Source: Hemileia vastatrix (lineage: Eukaryota; Basidiomycota; Pucciniomycetes; Pucciniales; Zaghouaniaceae). Taken from it: a stretch of 64,000 nt of DNA. The stretch covers positions 14,104,501 through 14,168,500 of the forward strand of contig JASXTE010000004.1 of the NCBI GenBank assembly GCA_030280995.1, written 5' to 3'. This document shows, one piece after another, positions 10,361-21,065 of this stretch; within the stretch, counting starts at the first letter, position 1, and every line of letters starts with the position of its first letter. The notes under the pieces are model-generated. The model worked only from the letters and a program-made list of their open reading frames with translations, was not told the origin of the DNA and made no database searches. Made by a program: the position numbers and the translations under genes.

Positions 10361-10909
10361 TTATTGATGGTAAGTTTTTATCCTGGATGCACCAGGTTGA
10401 TGAGCTGGTTGATGCTTTACATTCTTCTTGTAGTGGCTCATGAGATAGTCCCATTTCAACTGCTCTACTTCCAACTTTCTTTGATTTTTTTGGGACTGAT
10501 TAGTCTGATTCTGTGAGGGAGGAGGGTGCGCCTGTATTTGATTCAAGAGCTCCTGCATTTTCCCCCAGAGGGTGTCCACCTTTGCCTTGTAGTTCATATT
10601 ATCTTCTTTTAGTTCCTTTATGTAATTGAATAATTTTTTATCTGCTGTGATAGTGGAATTTATTTTATCTTTATTCCCTTTAATGGATCTTCCAGATTCA
10701 TTAGAGGTTTTCCTTCTTTCAGAGTTGCTAGGGGAGGGGGGTTTACCACTCCTCCTGAAATTTTCACGCCCTGAAGAATTTGATTTATATTTTTCAGTAG
10801 AAGAATTTTTGTAAGTTAGTTTAGAAGAACTTACAGAGTCAACCTCACATTCTATCTCAATTTCATTTAAATTTAAGTTATCCACACTCTCAGTTAAGTT
10901 ACTAGACAT
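10361..10909 (-). CDS. T upstream ORF, charged coiled-coil protein (unknown)
   Basis: The frame from the ATG at 10909 (MSSNLTESVDNLNL) gives about 182 residues. The first 30 residues are acidic, 35-85 are Ser/Arg/Lys-rich and disordered, and about 95-130 look helical (YIKELKEDNMNYKAKVD). A Gln/Pro-rich stretch and a basic tail follow. An earlier in-frame ATG adds only a short hydrophobic stretch. No family recognised. It is first in the T internal region after repeat R3, so it is probably the element's first ORF. Whether it was joined to the downstream coiled-coil region (10149-9409) cannot be decided because 10150-10360 is not open. Confidence 0.4.
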   Translation of the reverse strand: MSSNLTESVDNLNLNEIEIECEVDSVSSSKLTYKNSSTEKYKSNSSGRENFRRSGKPPSPSNSERRKTSNESGRSIKGNKDKINSTITADKKLFNYIKELKEDNMNYKAKVDTLWGKMQELLNQIQAHPPPSQNQTNQSQKNQRKLEVEQLKWDYLMSHYKKNVKHQPAHQPGASRIKTYHQ

Positions 10910-11201
10910 GATATCTAAAAATAAAATAAATGTCAACAAAAGTGAACTGTTTTATCAAAAAGTGGTTTCAAAATTTTAAAACAAAAATATTAATATTCAT
11001 ATATATTATTGAGTTAAAATAAATTGATAATAAATATTAAGCTTATTTTTTATAAGATAGAAATTACAAGCAAAAAATATTTAATATTTATTCAAGTTAA
11101 TGTTATTTATAATATAGAATAATAACCAGAAATTATCAAAATGGGACAAATACCAATGTATAAATTTCAACCAATAATAATCACAATACCAAAATAAATG
11201 G

Positions 11202-11311
11202 AAATAATTGGGACTAAGCACAGAGTACTATTATTGTCAACCAATATTATAATACAAAGATTAATTTGCAATAATTGGGACTAAGCACAGAGTACTATTA
11301 TTGTCAACAAT
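11202..11311. repeat. Short tandem repeat, unit about 67 bp
   Basis: AATAATTGGGACTAAGCACA followed by GAGTACTATTATTGTCAAC occurs at about 11202-11242 and 11269-11309, and a weaker third version lies near 11370-11395. It lies upstream of the T ORFs, in the expected 5' leader. Confidence 0.6.
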
Positions 11312-11585
11312 TTAATATCAAAAATTTTATAAAAATTAATTTATTAATTTAATCAAAAAATTAATGATCTTCTTGGACTAAGAAATTTGCTCTATTATTG
11401 TCAACTAGCAGAAAAAAATTCTTAAAAAAATTGATCACTCACACTCACTGATTCAGCAAAAAATCTAAGGCACTTTTATTGCAATAAAAATTTAATAACA
11501 GAGTTTATATGTGCAAAGGTTGACTTACTATAGTGATCATAAAATCACTGTAAAATAATATGTATTTAATAATATATAAACCAAA

Positions 11586-12199
11586 TATATCAAACCCAAG
11601 TTTAAAACACAGTTGCAGCAAAAAGTTGAAGAGTCATGCAAGGTGGTCTGTGCATCAAGTTGATTTTGCAAAAAAGTCGTCATTGTTGTTTGTAAGGGAC
11701 TCCAAGTATTGGCCAGTTTTTCTAGAAGAAGAGTAACAAAAAAGGAGAAGAAGGAGAATCTGAAGAGAAGAGAAGAGAAATAAGGAAAAATTTAAAAGGG
11801 TGAAGTGACAATAATATAAAGGAATTTATAGGATTAATGACAATGTGTAAGGGTATTATAATAGTAAGTATTTTGTTTCTCTCTGCATATATATCAATTA
11901 CTAATAATTAAAAATCTCTTAATGCAATCTTTAGATATTTATTTAACAGTTAATGGGACAGACACGCTTAAATAGTAAAATAGATAATAATATTTAAGGT
12001 ATGATAGAGTAAAGTAAGTGATGGAGCTGAAGGAAATTACCCATGACCTTTTTATAGGTAAGGGGTACTCTGAAGCACCACAAAGTTGTATATACAAAAT
12101 GATAACATAATGAAACAAGAAAATAAAAGAACAAAAAATGAAATCTGGTAATTGAGAGAATAATATGAAATAAATAATTAAATCCTCAAATAAGAAATA
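11586..12199. repeat. R3, full 614-bp repeat flanking T
   Basis: This is the only full-length copy (TATATCAAACCC to AAGAAATA). It lies on the 5' side of T in T's direction and R1/R2 lie on its 3' side, so R may be T's LTR. However, the ends are not the usual TG and CA, so LTR status is tentative. Confidence 0.6.
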
Positions 12200-12929
12200 A
12201 TTTTACCATACTAAATTACCAACACAATTAATTAGAATAGTGAGTAACCATGTAAATTTTTAACATAGGAAACTGTGAGTAATTTGTCAAAAAGTCATTA
12301 TAATGAGTCTAAAAATGGTTTTTATTGAACCAATACAATCATATCATTTTTACACAAACATTTATGTAATCAATTCAGTCCCAAATCAGAAATTAGTAAT
12401 TTGTTTTAACTATTTCATTTGAGTAATAACTAATTTAAGTGGAAACAAGTAATTAATTTAATGAAGTACTAATTAAAAATTAGTATTTTAATATATTTTA
12501 TTCAGTAAGTTTTTTAACTTATATAATAACTTTTCTGACACAATTAAGGTTCAAAAAGCATCCAATATTTATGGATTATAACATATGAGAAGGTTTATTT
12601 AATATATAAATTTAATTAATTAAGTTTAAATTACATTATAATTCAATTTTACGATTGTAATTATAATAAATGTTTATTATTAGTTAATTATTAATTTATT
12701 AATATTAAATACATAAAAAGTGCCATATTTTATAGAATATAATATATACTATGTTTGATGTAAGTTTATAAATAATTAATTTAATAATAAAATTAATATA
12801 TTAATTATTTTACTTATTTTTAATATAATGTTTATATAATTTGATTATGTGATAAAATATTATTTTAAATACATAAAATACATCAATTTATTCCCTCCAA
12901 AATAAAGTATTATACATTTTTCTGGGCTC
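12200..12929. other. AT-rich stretch without recognised content
   Basis: Extremely AT-rich sequence with long A/T-only runs. I see no ORF, LTR or hairpin family in it; it looks like decayed spacer. Confidence 0.5.
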
Positions 12930-13203
12930 CTGAGACAGCCTGGCTGACAATCCACATCAAGGTGCACTTGGATGTAGGTGAGGTATCAGGGGATCAGCTC
13001 ATCTATTGGATGGGGGATACCATTTGTATTATTTATTTCATTTATGTTTCTTTATTTTTAAAGTTTTTTTATGTATGTTAGTAGTTTATATGGTTTAATA
13101 AAAAATAAAAATAAATAAAAAATAAAAAAATAAAAAAATTTAGAATGTTTAATTATTAATTATTTTTTTTATTATTATTATTTTAATTTTTGTTTTCAGG
13201 AAC

Positions 13204-14639
13204 TCAATTTATGGATGATGAAGCTTCTGGAGGGTGGTCCCAATCATGTTGGCCTCTTTGTTTCTTTTTTGGGATTTTGGGAAACACTGTGCTCCTTGAA
13301 GTGCATCCTACTGGAAGGATGATACAAGTTAAAATTTCCAGGAACTGGTTTTGAACAAGGTTGTCAAGAATTTTCTTTCTCAGGTTCTTCTCAAATTCAT
13401 TCAGTGGCCCATTAAGAACAAATGCCTTAAGCATGTTGGAACACATCATACCTAGGTTTTTTGTCATATCTGCTTAATCTAAGGTTAATGAAGTTTCCAG
13501 AGGTTGGCCAACCCCAATAGTAGTTTCAGTAGGAGTGGTGCAAATTAAAGAAAAAGAATTGGATCAGAAATTTTTTCTCTGTTGAAGAAATTGGATTAAT
13601 TTATTTGTTACTTACAGATTGGATTCTCATCGAATTTGTAAGCGGCCATAATTTGGACTGCTGGAGGGTTTTCAATGGAGGTAGTAGGAGGATCAATCAG
13701 GTAGAGATATGGATTCTCTTGTTCATCCTTTGAATGGTGTTGATAATAAAAACTATAATGAGGAAATTCCTGGGGTCTAGTTGGAGAAGTAGGGCTGTTG
13801 TTGTTATTGTTGATATTTTTGTTTGGTTCAGTTTGATTGGGTGCTGATAATGGAGTACCAGGGTTGTTGTAGGATGGAGCAGGAGAAGGTGATCGGGAAG
13901 CTGATTGGTATCTTCTGGAAGAAGCTATTGAATAAATTTAACTTTCACATGAATAATTGGCTGGAAGAGGAGAGGTTTAGTTGCTTCTTCTTGATTGGGG
14001 GGAGATTTTTGCATTGGAGATGTGTTTGGTGCTCTGGTGTCTTCTTGGGGCCCTCTGGCTGGTCTTCTAGAAGTTCTGGAGTTTTTGACATTTTTGGACT
14101 TAGAAAATTTTGATTGAATAGCTCTGGGAGTGCTAGGAGGTTGTTGTGTTGAGTTTTTGGTTTTTTTTGGCAGAATTCAGCTGTTTTCTGGCTGAATTTG
14201 AAGTTTTTGAGCCTGATTTTTGTTTCCTAGTGAGGCGGGATGGAAGCCTGGGGGCTGAATTTGCAGAGATAAAAGCTGTTTCTTAGGAGGATAAAGCAGG
14301 CCTTTGGAGAGTGTTCTAGGAACTGATTTCTGGGATCTTCTGGATGGAGCTGAAGAGAAAGAGGAAGAAGAAGGACCAAGCTCTGGGGATCTAGTAGGGG
14401 ATCTGGAGAGGTATTTATGTGTAGGTTAAGGTAGGGTTATAGGACAATTGGGGTCTCAGTCACATCTTTTCTTTTTGGAGTTGCAAGAATCACAGGCCCT
14501 GTTGTATATTTTGGCCTCAGGGGTTGTAAGAGTGAAAGTGAAAGGTCTGCACATGTGGATGCACTTTTTGCAAGCATAGTCCTTAGGAGCAGTGAAGCAA
14601 GGAAGATCTGATTGGTCAAGTTCAGGGGACCTAGCCATG
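13204..14639 (-). pseudogene. Antisense zinc-cluster protein B of U, broken
   Basis: The gene starts at 14639 (MARSPELDQSDLP), then shows C-x2-C-x6-F (third Cys lost) and an intact second C-x2-C-x6-C with SKKKR. A stop follows the second cluster. The low-complexity middle (about 13650-14400) is full of frame changes. Near 13615 a good 5' splice site (CTGTAAGT) follows the peptide AAYKFDENPIC. Homologous coding resumes around 13540 with a PLETSLTLD peptide and continues as MTKNLGMMCSNMLKAF to 13204. The exon-intron-exon layout matches X, where the donor is GC rather than GT, which supports a real spliced gene in the ancestor. Confidence 0.65.
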
Positions 14640-14643
14640 TTCT
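14639..14643. other. Left target-site duplication of Copia C
   Basis: GTTCT here and GTCCT at 58605-58609 flank the Copia element and differ by one C/T change. Removing the insert rejoins the 5' end of antisense gene B with its leader as seen uninterrupted in X near 52515. Confidence 0.6.
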
Positions 14644-15104
14644 TTTCAGATTCAAAAAAAATCCTCATAACCCATCATTGACTATACATCTCTCCAACAT
14701 CTATCATTCCACATGAATATACGCCACTTTCCTCTCTTGGCCAGCCTAACCCATTTTGTATGCTCAGCGCCTCAAGTAACTTGTGTAGTTGCTCAATGAT
14801 CATAGGATAGTTTATGTTTATGAGATCAATGGAGCTTACTTATTAGAATGACATATATATATATATATAGTCTCTACTCACTATTTATTCTCCATCGATC
14901 TCATTTTTTTTCTTTATTTTTTTATGTTGATCACTTCTAGTTTTACTTACCAGTAATACAATTTTAATTTGCACTACCACTCCTTGAATTGGGACTACAG
15001 GTTGGCACATTGATCTCATTGCCACTGACTCCCCTGAAATTACTGATAGGGTATCATTGGCTCTGCTATAGGGCTCTTTTATAAGTTTTTAATTTAAAGA
15101 TTAA
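14644..15104 (+). repeat. C 5' LTR
   Basis: It aligns with 58093-58604, from CAGATTCAAAAA through the shared CTCATAACCCATC and TCTCTACTCA segments. The start reads TTTCAG here and TGTCAG in the 3' copy. The end is approximate; the primer-binding site after it was not resolved. Confidence 0.75.
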
Positions 15105-15122
15105 AATTATGAGGTCTCTAGA

Positions 15123-16081
15123 ATGGACTTCTCCTTGAATAATAACGTTAACAACATTTTCATTCTCTCAAATGACAATTTTGCAACATGGAAAGTCAAA
15201 ATGTTGTTCTTCCTATCGCAATTGGAATTAGACAAACTTGTCAAAGGAAGTGAATCAGAGCCTAGAGCAGATGGAGTCAATAAAAAAGCTTACAGGCTGC
15301 ATTGAAAAATAGTGGGGAATGTAATATTCCAGAAGTTAGATGCCACCAATATCATGGAATTTTTCATAGCAGATGACAAATCGAATCCAACAAAACTCTG
15401 GAAAAGATTAGAGGAAAGATATTCTGGCGCTTATCCTTCTACTGCATTGATGGTTTACACCAAATTCACCGACCTGGAGTGCACCAAGGGTAATCTTAGA
15501 GGATTTGAAACCAAACTTCAGGCATCAGTTAATGCAATATCTCAAGCAGGTGAAAAGTTAGAATCACCTATTTTTGCATACTCAATCCTCCAAAAACTTC
15601 CACCATCGCAGGAGATGCACCAATCTATGATTATCAACTCAGCGGATGACAACAGCAAGCCTCTCACCATTTATAACGTCCTCATGAAGTTATCCCAGTT
15701 AGCAGATAAAATTTACAATTCCCAAACCAAGCAAAATTCCACTCTGATTTCTGTCAAAAAGAATAACACTTCAACAAAAAAGCAAGAATACTGCAATGAC
15801 GGGAAGCATAATCCATAAACAAATCACTCTGAATCGCAATGTTGGGCCCTCCATCCCGAATTACGCCCGCAAAGTAAATCCAAATCTTAAAATCCTCAAA
15901 AAGAAAAGGACAATGATGAGACAGAAAGCGCCAACATCACCAAAGATCTTTACTATGTCTATCATGCATCATGCGATCTTAGAAAGCGTTCATCTGATCT
16001 CATTTTTGATTCCAGTGCTAGCAGCCACATGTTCAATTCCAAACAAGCATTTACTACTTTCCAAAACCCCAAGATTCCCGT
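15123..16081 (+). pseudogene. gag: C gag and start of protease
   Basis: A Copia-type gag starts at ATGGACTTCTCC (MDFSLNNNVNN), with FATWKVKMLFFL and later LWKRLEERYSG, the usual Copia capsid pattern. It has a stop at 15303-15305 and another at 15816-15818. A knuckle-like CNDGKHNP ... HSESQCWALHP segment (about 15795-15860) is characteristic of fungal Copia gags. The protease catalytic motif then appears as DSSASSHMF (expected DSGAS, so Gly is replaced) just before the X insertion at 16082. The protein continues in frame at 54975 with GNGKIIYGQGIG. Confidence 0.8.
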
Positions 16082-16357
16082 TGTGGTCTTCCAACATTGG
16101 CAGGGGCCTTTGTTGTGTGAATTGGCGCTGTTTGTGCATGTCTTAATTGACATCTGTTAAGGAATTGGGTATTTTTCTGGTTTTATTCCGTGGATATTGG
16201 GCCTGAGGGTATGTGGGTACTATCATTGGATAGCCCCAGTTTTTCTCTATATTTTATGTCTTGTAGACATTTTTCATATTCTAAATTTTAAGGGGTCATT
16301 TCCTCATTTTTCAATTATAAAAGATAGCTGTTTAATTTTGTTTTTTGTGTTTTACGG
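16082..16357 (+). repeat. X 5' LTR, first part
   Basis: It matches the first 276 bp of the X 3' LTR (53880 on). It is broken by Y after TTTTACGG. The uninterrupted 3' LTR has TTTTACGGGCTAACC at about 54151, which gives the empty-site sequence. Confidence 0.92.
16354..16357. other. Left target-site duplication of Y (ACGG)
   Basis: ACGG at 16354-16357 is repeated at 40956-40959 on the other side of Y. The X 3' LTR has a single ACGG at the matching place. Confidence 0.88.
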
Positions 16358-17514
16358 TATGGTAAGGTAAACTCTTACAGTCGCCTTGCTGTAAGCAGAA
16401 TCCGGAGGAGATATGTGGATTTAGCCGAAAACCCCGTCCTTCCAACAAAAAAAATATCAAAATGGGAATTCTAAATCACTAAGCTAACCAATCTACTTGG
16501 ATCTGATTTATAAAATAATGAAACTCTAAAATATTTAACGCTTATTGAGATTGAGATAAAAGTGGCTGTTGATAAAGAAATACTGATAACAACAATTAAG
16601 GTGTACCAGTGAAAGATCTGTAAAGATTGACTTTTATGTTTTTATAATAATTTGAATTTTTATGAGACAGCAATAATCAAGTCCCAGCGATGAAGACCTT
16701 TCTAAAGATACCCTGTATGAAGTGTTATTTAAACTGTTGAATTGTATTTCTAAGATGTTATGTAAAAAATAATAATGTTATAAGGGTATTACAAGTTATT
16801 TTAATTTGTTGAGTAATAAAAAATGAGACTGTGGTGGTTAATGATTAAGCTGTATGATGTGTTCCCCCTCTCAATTTCGAGTTTGAGAAGCGCTTAAGTA
16901 TTCCTAGTCACGTGCCTAAGTTTTCCCCTCCAGAGCTCTTCCAGAGTCAATCCGGAGCCCGTACGGAGTCTGTACGGAGCCGGAATGGAGTCCGTACGGA
17001 GTCAAAGCGGAGTCCGTACGGAGTCCGTACGGAGTCCCTCCGGACTTCCGTACTCAATTTAGAACCTTAAAACCATAATAAAAAATCTAGAAAAATTAAA
17101 CATAATAGAGCTACTTCCCCTTTACATACCGAACTATATTTCGTAGTCTGCGCAGCTTTAATCACCCTGTGAAAATTCATCAAAGTTAAGTAATTTTTGA
17201 AAACGTAAATATTTCTATAAAACTTTAAAATTCATTTAAAAATATAAGAAAAATAGTAAAAATTCTGGGAAAACTTCCCAAGGTTCTTGAGTGACTCGAC
17301 TTAATACTTATAAATTTTTCAGACCGTAAAAATAAGTTTTCTCCGTAAAATAAATTGTTTTCGTGTAGGCATTCGCTCGTGACCAATTTCTTCATATTTA
17401 AAACTCAAATAAATTAAATAAAACCCTTTTATAAAAAATAATAACGCCAATCTTGTACGCCGTAATAACTCCATTTACGTATTTAGGTGCCGTACTAAAC
17501 TTTAGGCTACCACA
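16358..17514 (-). repeat. Y 3' LTR
   Basis: On the element strand it begins TGTGGTAGCC (17514) and ends TTACCATA (16358); the terminal 7 bases are imperfect inverted repeats. The GC-rich 11-bp repeat block is at about 16938-17050. It is followed by the complementary PPT at 17515. Confidence 0.92.
16938..17050. repeat. GC-rich 11-bp repeat block in Y 3' LTR
   Basis: About eight to nine units of an 11-bp sequence close to GGACTCCGTAC (minus strand), rich in CpG and in the palindrome CGTACG, stand out from the AT-rich surroundings. The other Y LTR has fewer units (40425-40490). Confidence 0.8.
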
Positions 17515-20178
17515 TCCTCCCTCCAATCAAGAATGTCCCCATTCTTATAACTTTGCATAAGTGGTTGATCAATTCCAAAAGAATTATCTTTTCTAATAAA
17601 ATAATTTGATAAATTTGTTTTAACTGGTCTTCTTTTAAATCTTTATAATAAAAACGTTCTTTCTTCTTCTCTGGATTGATATAACATAAAATAATATAAA
17701 TCTTGTGATGATTCCACTACTGAGAGCAAGGTTTGAATCCCTTCAGACTCCCATATACCAGTCTTCCTTCTTGTCACAGCATTGAGAGAGTGGATCTTCC
17801 TATGAGCCGAATACTCCTGATTCTAACCTCATAGGGCCCCCCACTGAGCCGAATTCTATGATTCCAATCTCGCCATAAGGTCCTCCAAGCTTCACACCAA
17901 AAAAAATGGCCTAACTATGAGGCACTAAAAAAAATCATTCCCTAAAATCCAACTACCATCCTAACTTCTGATTCCTTCATCACAATTTTCAAACTTTGCT
18001 ATACAGCAAACCCATAAAATACTTTTGCCAGGCTTCCAATAATAATATTAACTTTAGACCATATTAAAGCGCCACAAATTTTACCTGATTAACCATTATG
18101 CTTTCCTTAGCATCATCACCACCTAAAATTTTAGCCTCCTAAAGCTTATCAACACCCAATTCCAAAAATAATTGAATAACCAGTTTAGAGTCTTAGTGGA
18201 CAGCGATAAATTAAAAGATTGAATTGAGTTATCCAAACAAGATTGACATTCCAGTTTAAAGTCTTGGTGGACCAAACATATAATCGATTGCCAGTTTATG
18301 GTCTTGGTGGACCAAAGATCGTTTAAGTGCATAAATATCTTGATATATTCCTAAGTAAGGCCTAGGCTTGACCAAAGATTGAATAAATTTGATAATCCAG
18401 TTTAATGTCATAGTGGACCAAACATTTGATCGACAAGTAATCCAGTATAAGGCCATAGTGGTCCAATGAATGTTGAATTATCCTGCAGATATTAATTTTC
18501 CAGTTTAAAGTCATAGTGGACTAAACAATGAATGAACTACCAGTTTAAAGTCATGGTGGACCAAACATTTAATCGATAAGAAATCCAGTTTAAGGTCATG
18601 GTGGACCCAACACTTGATAATAGTCCAGTTTAAGGTCTTGGTGGACCTAAAATTTGATAACTCTCCAGTTTAAGGTCTTGGTGGACCTAACAAATCCAAT
18701 AAAAAATTTTAACGATAGTCTTGAAAATTAGCCAGTTTAAAGTCTTGGAGGACTAACAGCTCCAAAATTCGTATAAAACCTTAAAGAAAGTCTTGAACAG
18801 TAGCCAGTTTAAAGTCTTGGTGGACTAACAGATGTCTTGAAGTAAAATCCCATAGGTATTGAATTCCCCTAGACCCTGTTTCCTGTCTAAACTATATGAA
18901 TAAACTAAAAAGAATAGTGACTGAAAAATGAAACTAAGAAATATAATAATTTTGATTTAATTAATTAATATTTTTTTTATTTTTTTTGTTTTTTTTTATT
19001 TTATTTTATTTATTATTTTTTATTTATTTATTTTTTATTATTTATATATTTTTTTTTTTTTTATTTATTTATTTTATTTATTTTATTTATTTTTTTTTTT
19101 TTTAATTTAATTTTTTTTTTTTTTTTTTTAATTTTATTTTAATAAAAGATTTTAGAAAAGATAGGTTTGAAATAAAATTTAAAATTTAATTTTAAAGAAA
19201 GATAAATGAACGTGAAAAGAAAGATAAAAAAAGGTAAAAAGAATTATCAAAATTTAAAATTTAAAAGATGCCCCCCGGCCATTTGATGAGCCGTACCCTC
19301 GACATCATACCCACATCCAAGTGCAACTTGATGTGGTTACACAATTTTGAGTAATTGAAAAGAAAAGAAAATAAATGAAAGTTTTTAGAAGATAATTTTT
19401 ATAATGATGATCACTGGGTGGGCTCCCTCCAATTTATAAAAATGATTAGAGACCACCAGTGAGCATCACCTTTACATTGATTCATAATATATATTAAAGA
19501 AAAGAAATCACAATCTAACATAAAAAATCAAAAACAAAATAAAAAAAATCTTGAATCCGGCGTTGAGAGCGGTGTCTCTTGATTCATTCCAGTTTATAGT
19601 CTTAGTGGACTTCCTAAAATTAAAAGACAAAGCCAGGATTCAACTAGAAACTGGGAAAATTTTGGAAACGAACATTATGGGGTAATTGTGTATAGAGCAG
19701 CCAGCCCATCAATTACCCCCACACTTGCCAATATTTAATTAAGAAGGTTCCCCTGTGAACACTTCTTCCAATAAATTTTAAAATTTTCCAACACTATCTT
19801 CACCCATATTTTAAGTATTTTAAGTTTTTGAAAATTTCAAAGAAGGTCTTCTTGAATTTCGTTAAGTTTCATCATAGTTTCGTCGTCCATATACAGTGTA
19901 ACGATAGTAAAGTATTTTGATAAAAAAAAAGAAGATAGTTTATCCTCGTTGCGGAGGTATCCATAAAATTTGATAAATGTCATTAAAATTGTAGTTTATC
20001 CTCATTTCGGAGTTCGTCCATATAATTTCATAAATGTCATAGTTTATCCTCATTGCTGAGGTATAAATTTAATAAAAGTCATTAAAATTGTAGTTTATCC
20101 TCATTTCGGAGTTGATAAAATTTAAGAAATTTCATAGTTTATCCTCATTGCGGAGGAATCCATAAAATTTCATAAATG
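17515..20178 (-). other. Y 3' noncoding region
   Basis: From pol outward (right to left) it holds: tandem H1-like repeats (19935-20200), an H2 hairpin (19679-19719), one H1 copy (about 19588), an H3 hairpin (about 19407-19470), an H4 hairpin (about 19270-19345), a T-rich tract (18960-19137), an H1 array (18180-18830), a pair of about 43-bp repeats with GAGCCGAAT (17806-17890) and the PPT (17515-17525). Z has the same order plus an antisense gene that is absent here. No coding sequence seen. Confidence 0.75.
18178..18830 (-). repeat. H1 hairpin array of Y
   Basis: Twelve copies, spaced 35-105 bp, read here as CCAGTTTAAAGTCTTGG-GGACT. Where AAGTC becomes AGGTC, the partner end usually becomes GGACC, keeping the 4-bp stem. 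Confidence 0.85.
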
Positions 20179-20205
20179 TCATATTTTATCCTCATTGCAG
20201 AGGAA
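19935..20205 (-). repeat. Tandem H1-type repeats at Y pol 3' end
   Basis: Six copies of TAGTTTATCCTCATT-CGGAG at spacings of 45-55 bp, the first inside the pol stop region. Z has only one copy at the same place (29308-29329), so Y has expanded it. Confidence 0.8.
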
Positions 20206-21065
20206 GACTTTGGCACTCCTGGTGCCTCTAGGATAGAACCGTTTCACTTGATCGGCCGCTACCCTCTTCTTTAATACTACTCCATCCAACTCTTCTAGCA
20301 CATATGAACCGCCAGAAACATGCTCCCTGATTTTATACGGTCCATTCCACCTATCTGCAAATATCTTTCCCCACTGGCTTTCCAAACTCCTATTATACAC
20401 CAGGACCATATCACCTGGGTTCAAAGGTTTCCTTAATTGATGTGCCAACCGCTCATCCCAATATCTGACTGATTGATTTCGGATCTTCATCATCCGCGAA
20501 TATGCCTTTTCTAAATATTCTTCTTTCTTTTCTAGCTGCATCATTCTTGCACACAATAATTCTTCAGTAGTTTTGACCGTGTCCCAGTCAACTCCAAGAT
20601 ATGATTCAGCTTCTAAATCAACCGGTAAAACTGCTTTCTGTCCAAAAACAAGTTCATAAGGTGAAAATCCGATAGTCCTTTTGGCAGTGATTCGATCAGC
20701 AAATAAAACTAAAGGTAAATAGTGCCTCCACTTTTCGGCACTTGTCCCACACATTTTAACTAAAGCATCCTTAATAACTTGATGCCCTCTTTCAACCATG
20801 CCTTCAGCTTCAGGATAATATGGGGTTGCTACCCTAACCTTTGATCCAACTTTCAATACAGCCTCTTTAAACTCTGTCCCAAATTCAGGACCTCCATCTA
20901 CCGTTACCAACTTCATCACCCCATACCTATATACCCAATTATTCAAAAAAAATTCTGCCACATTTTTGGCAGTTAAATTAATAAGAGGCGCTGCCTCTAC
21001 CCAACCAGATAAATCATCTCTGGCCACAAATAAATATTTATACCGTCCCTCTTTTATATGAACGG
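20179..21065 (-). pseudogene. pol: Y pol, 3' part (integrase core and GPY/F module)
   Basis: This continues Y pol beyond the Z insertion. It encodes the last part of integrase: VTVDGGPEFG (second catalytic Asp), then PEAEGMVERGHQ (catalytic Glu), the RWNGPYKI GPY/F module, and the end at a TGA (20179-20181). The first catalytic Asp (SLDAV) lies on the other side of Z, at about 33800. The frame is open, so only the Z insertion disrupts it. The end of the gene is itself an H1-type hairpin (CNEDK). Confidence 0.92.
21062..21065. other. Left target-site duplication of Z (ACGG)
   Basis: ACGG is repeated at 33796-33799. The uninterrupted sequence is seen in Z's own integrase near 28447-28450 (opposite orientation, CCGT). 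Confidence 0.9.

Larger units (their letters stand above)
12930..14643 (+). mobile_element. U, left part of an F2 element
   Basis: It matches X from about 50620 onward: an H4 hairpin (about 12950-13015), a T/A-rich tract, then the antisense B gene on the minus strand up to its start codon at 14639. It is interrupted at 14643 by the Copia element; the matching leader of gene B resumes at 58605. The left end is truncated: no pol or LTR. Confidence 0.75.

Noticed and set aside
13823..14113. Plus-strand ORF opposite antisense gene B of U
   Set aside because: It overlaps the low-complexity part of gene B and has no counterpart in X.
15962..16153. Minus-strand ORF beginning MSIKTCTNSANSH
   Set aside because: It crosses the X insertion boundary and its start is F2 LTR sequence, which recurs at 4166.
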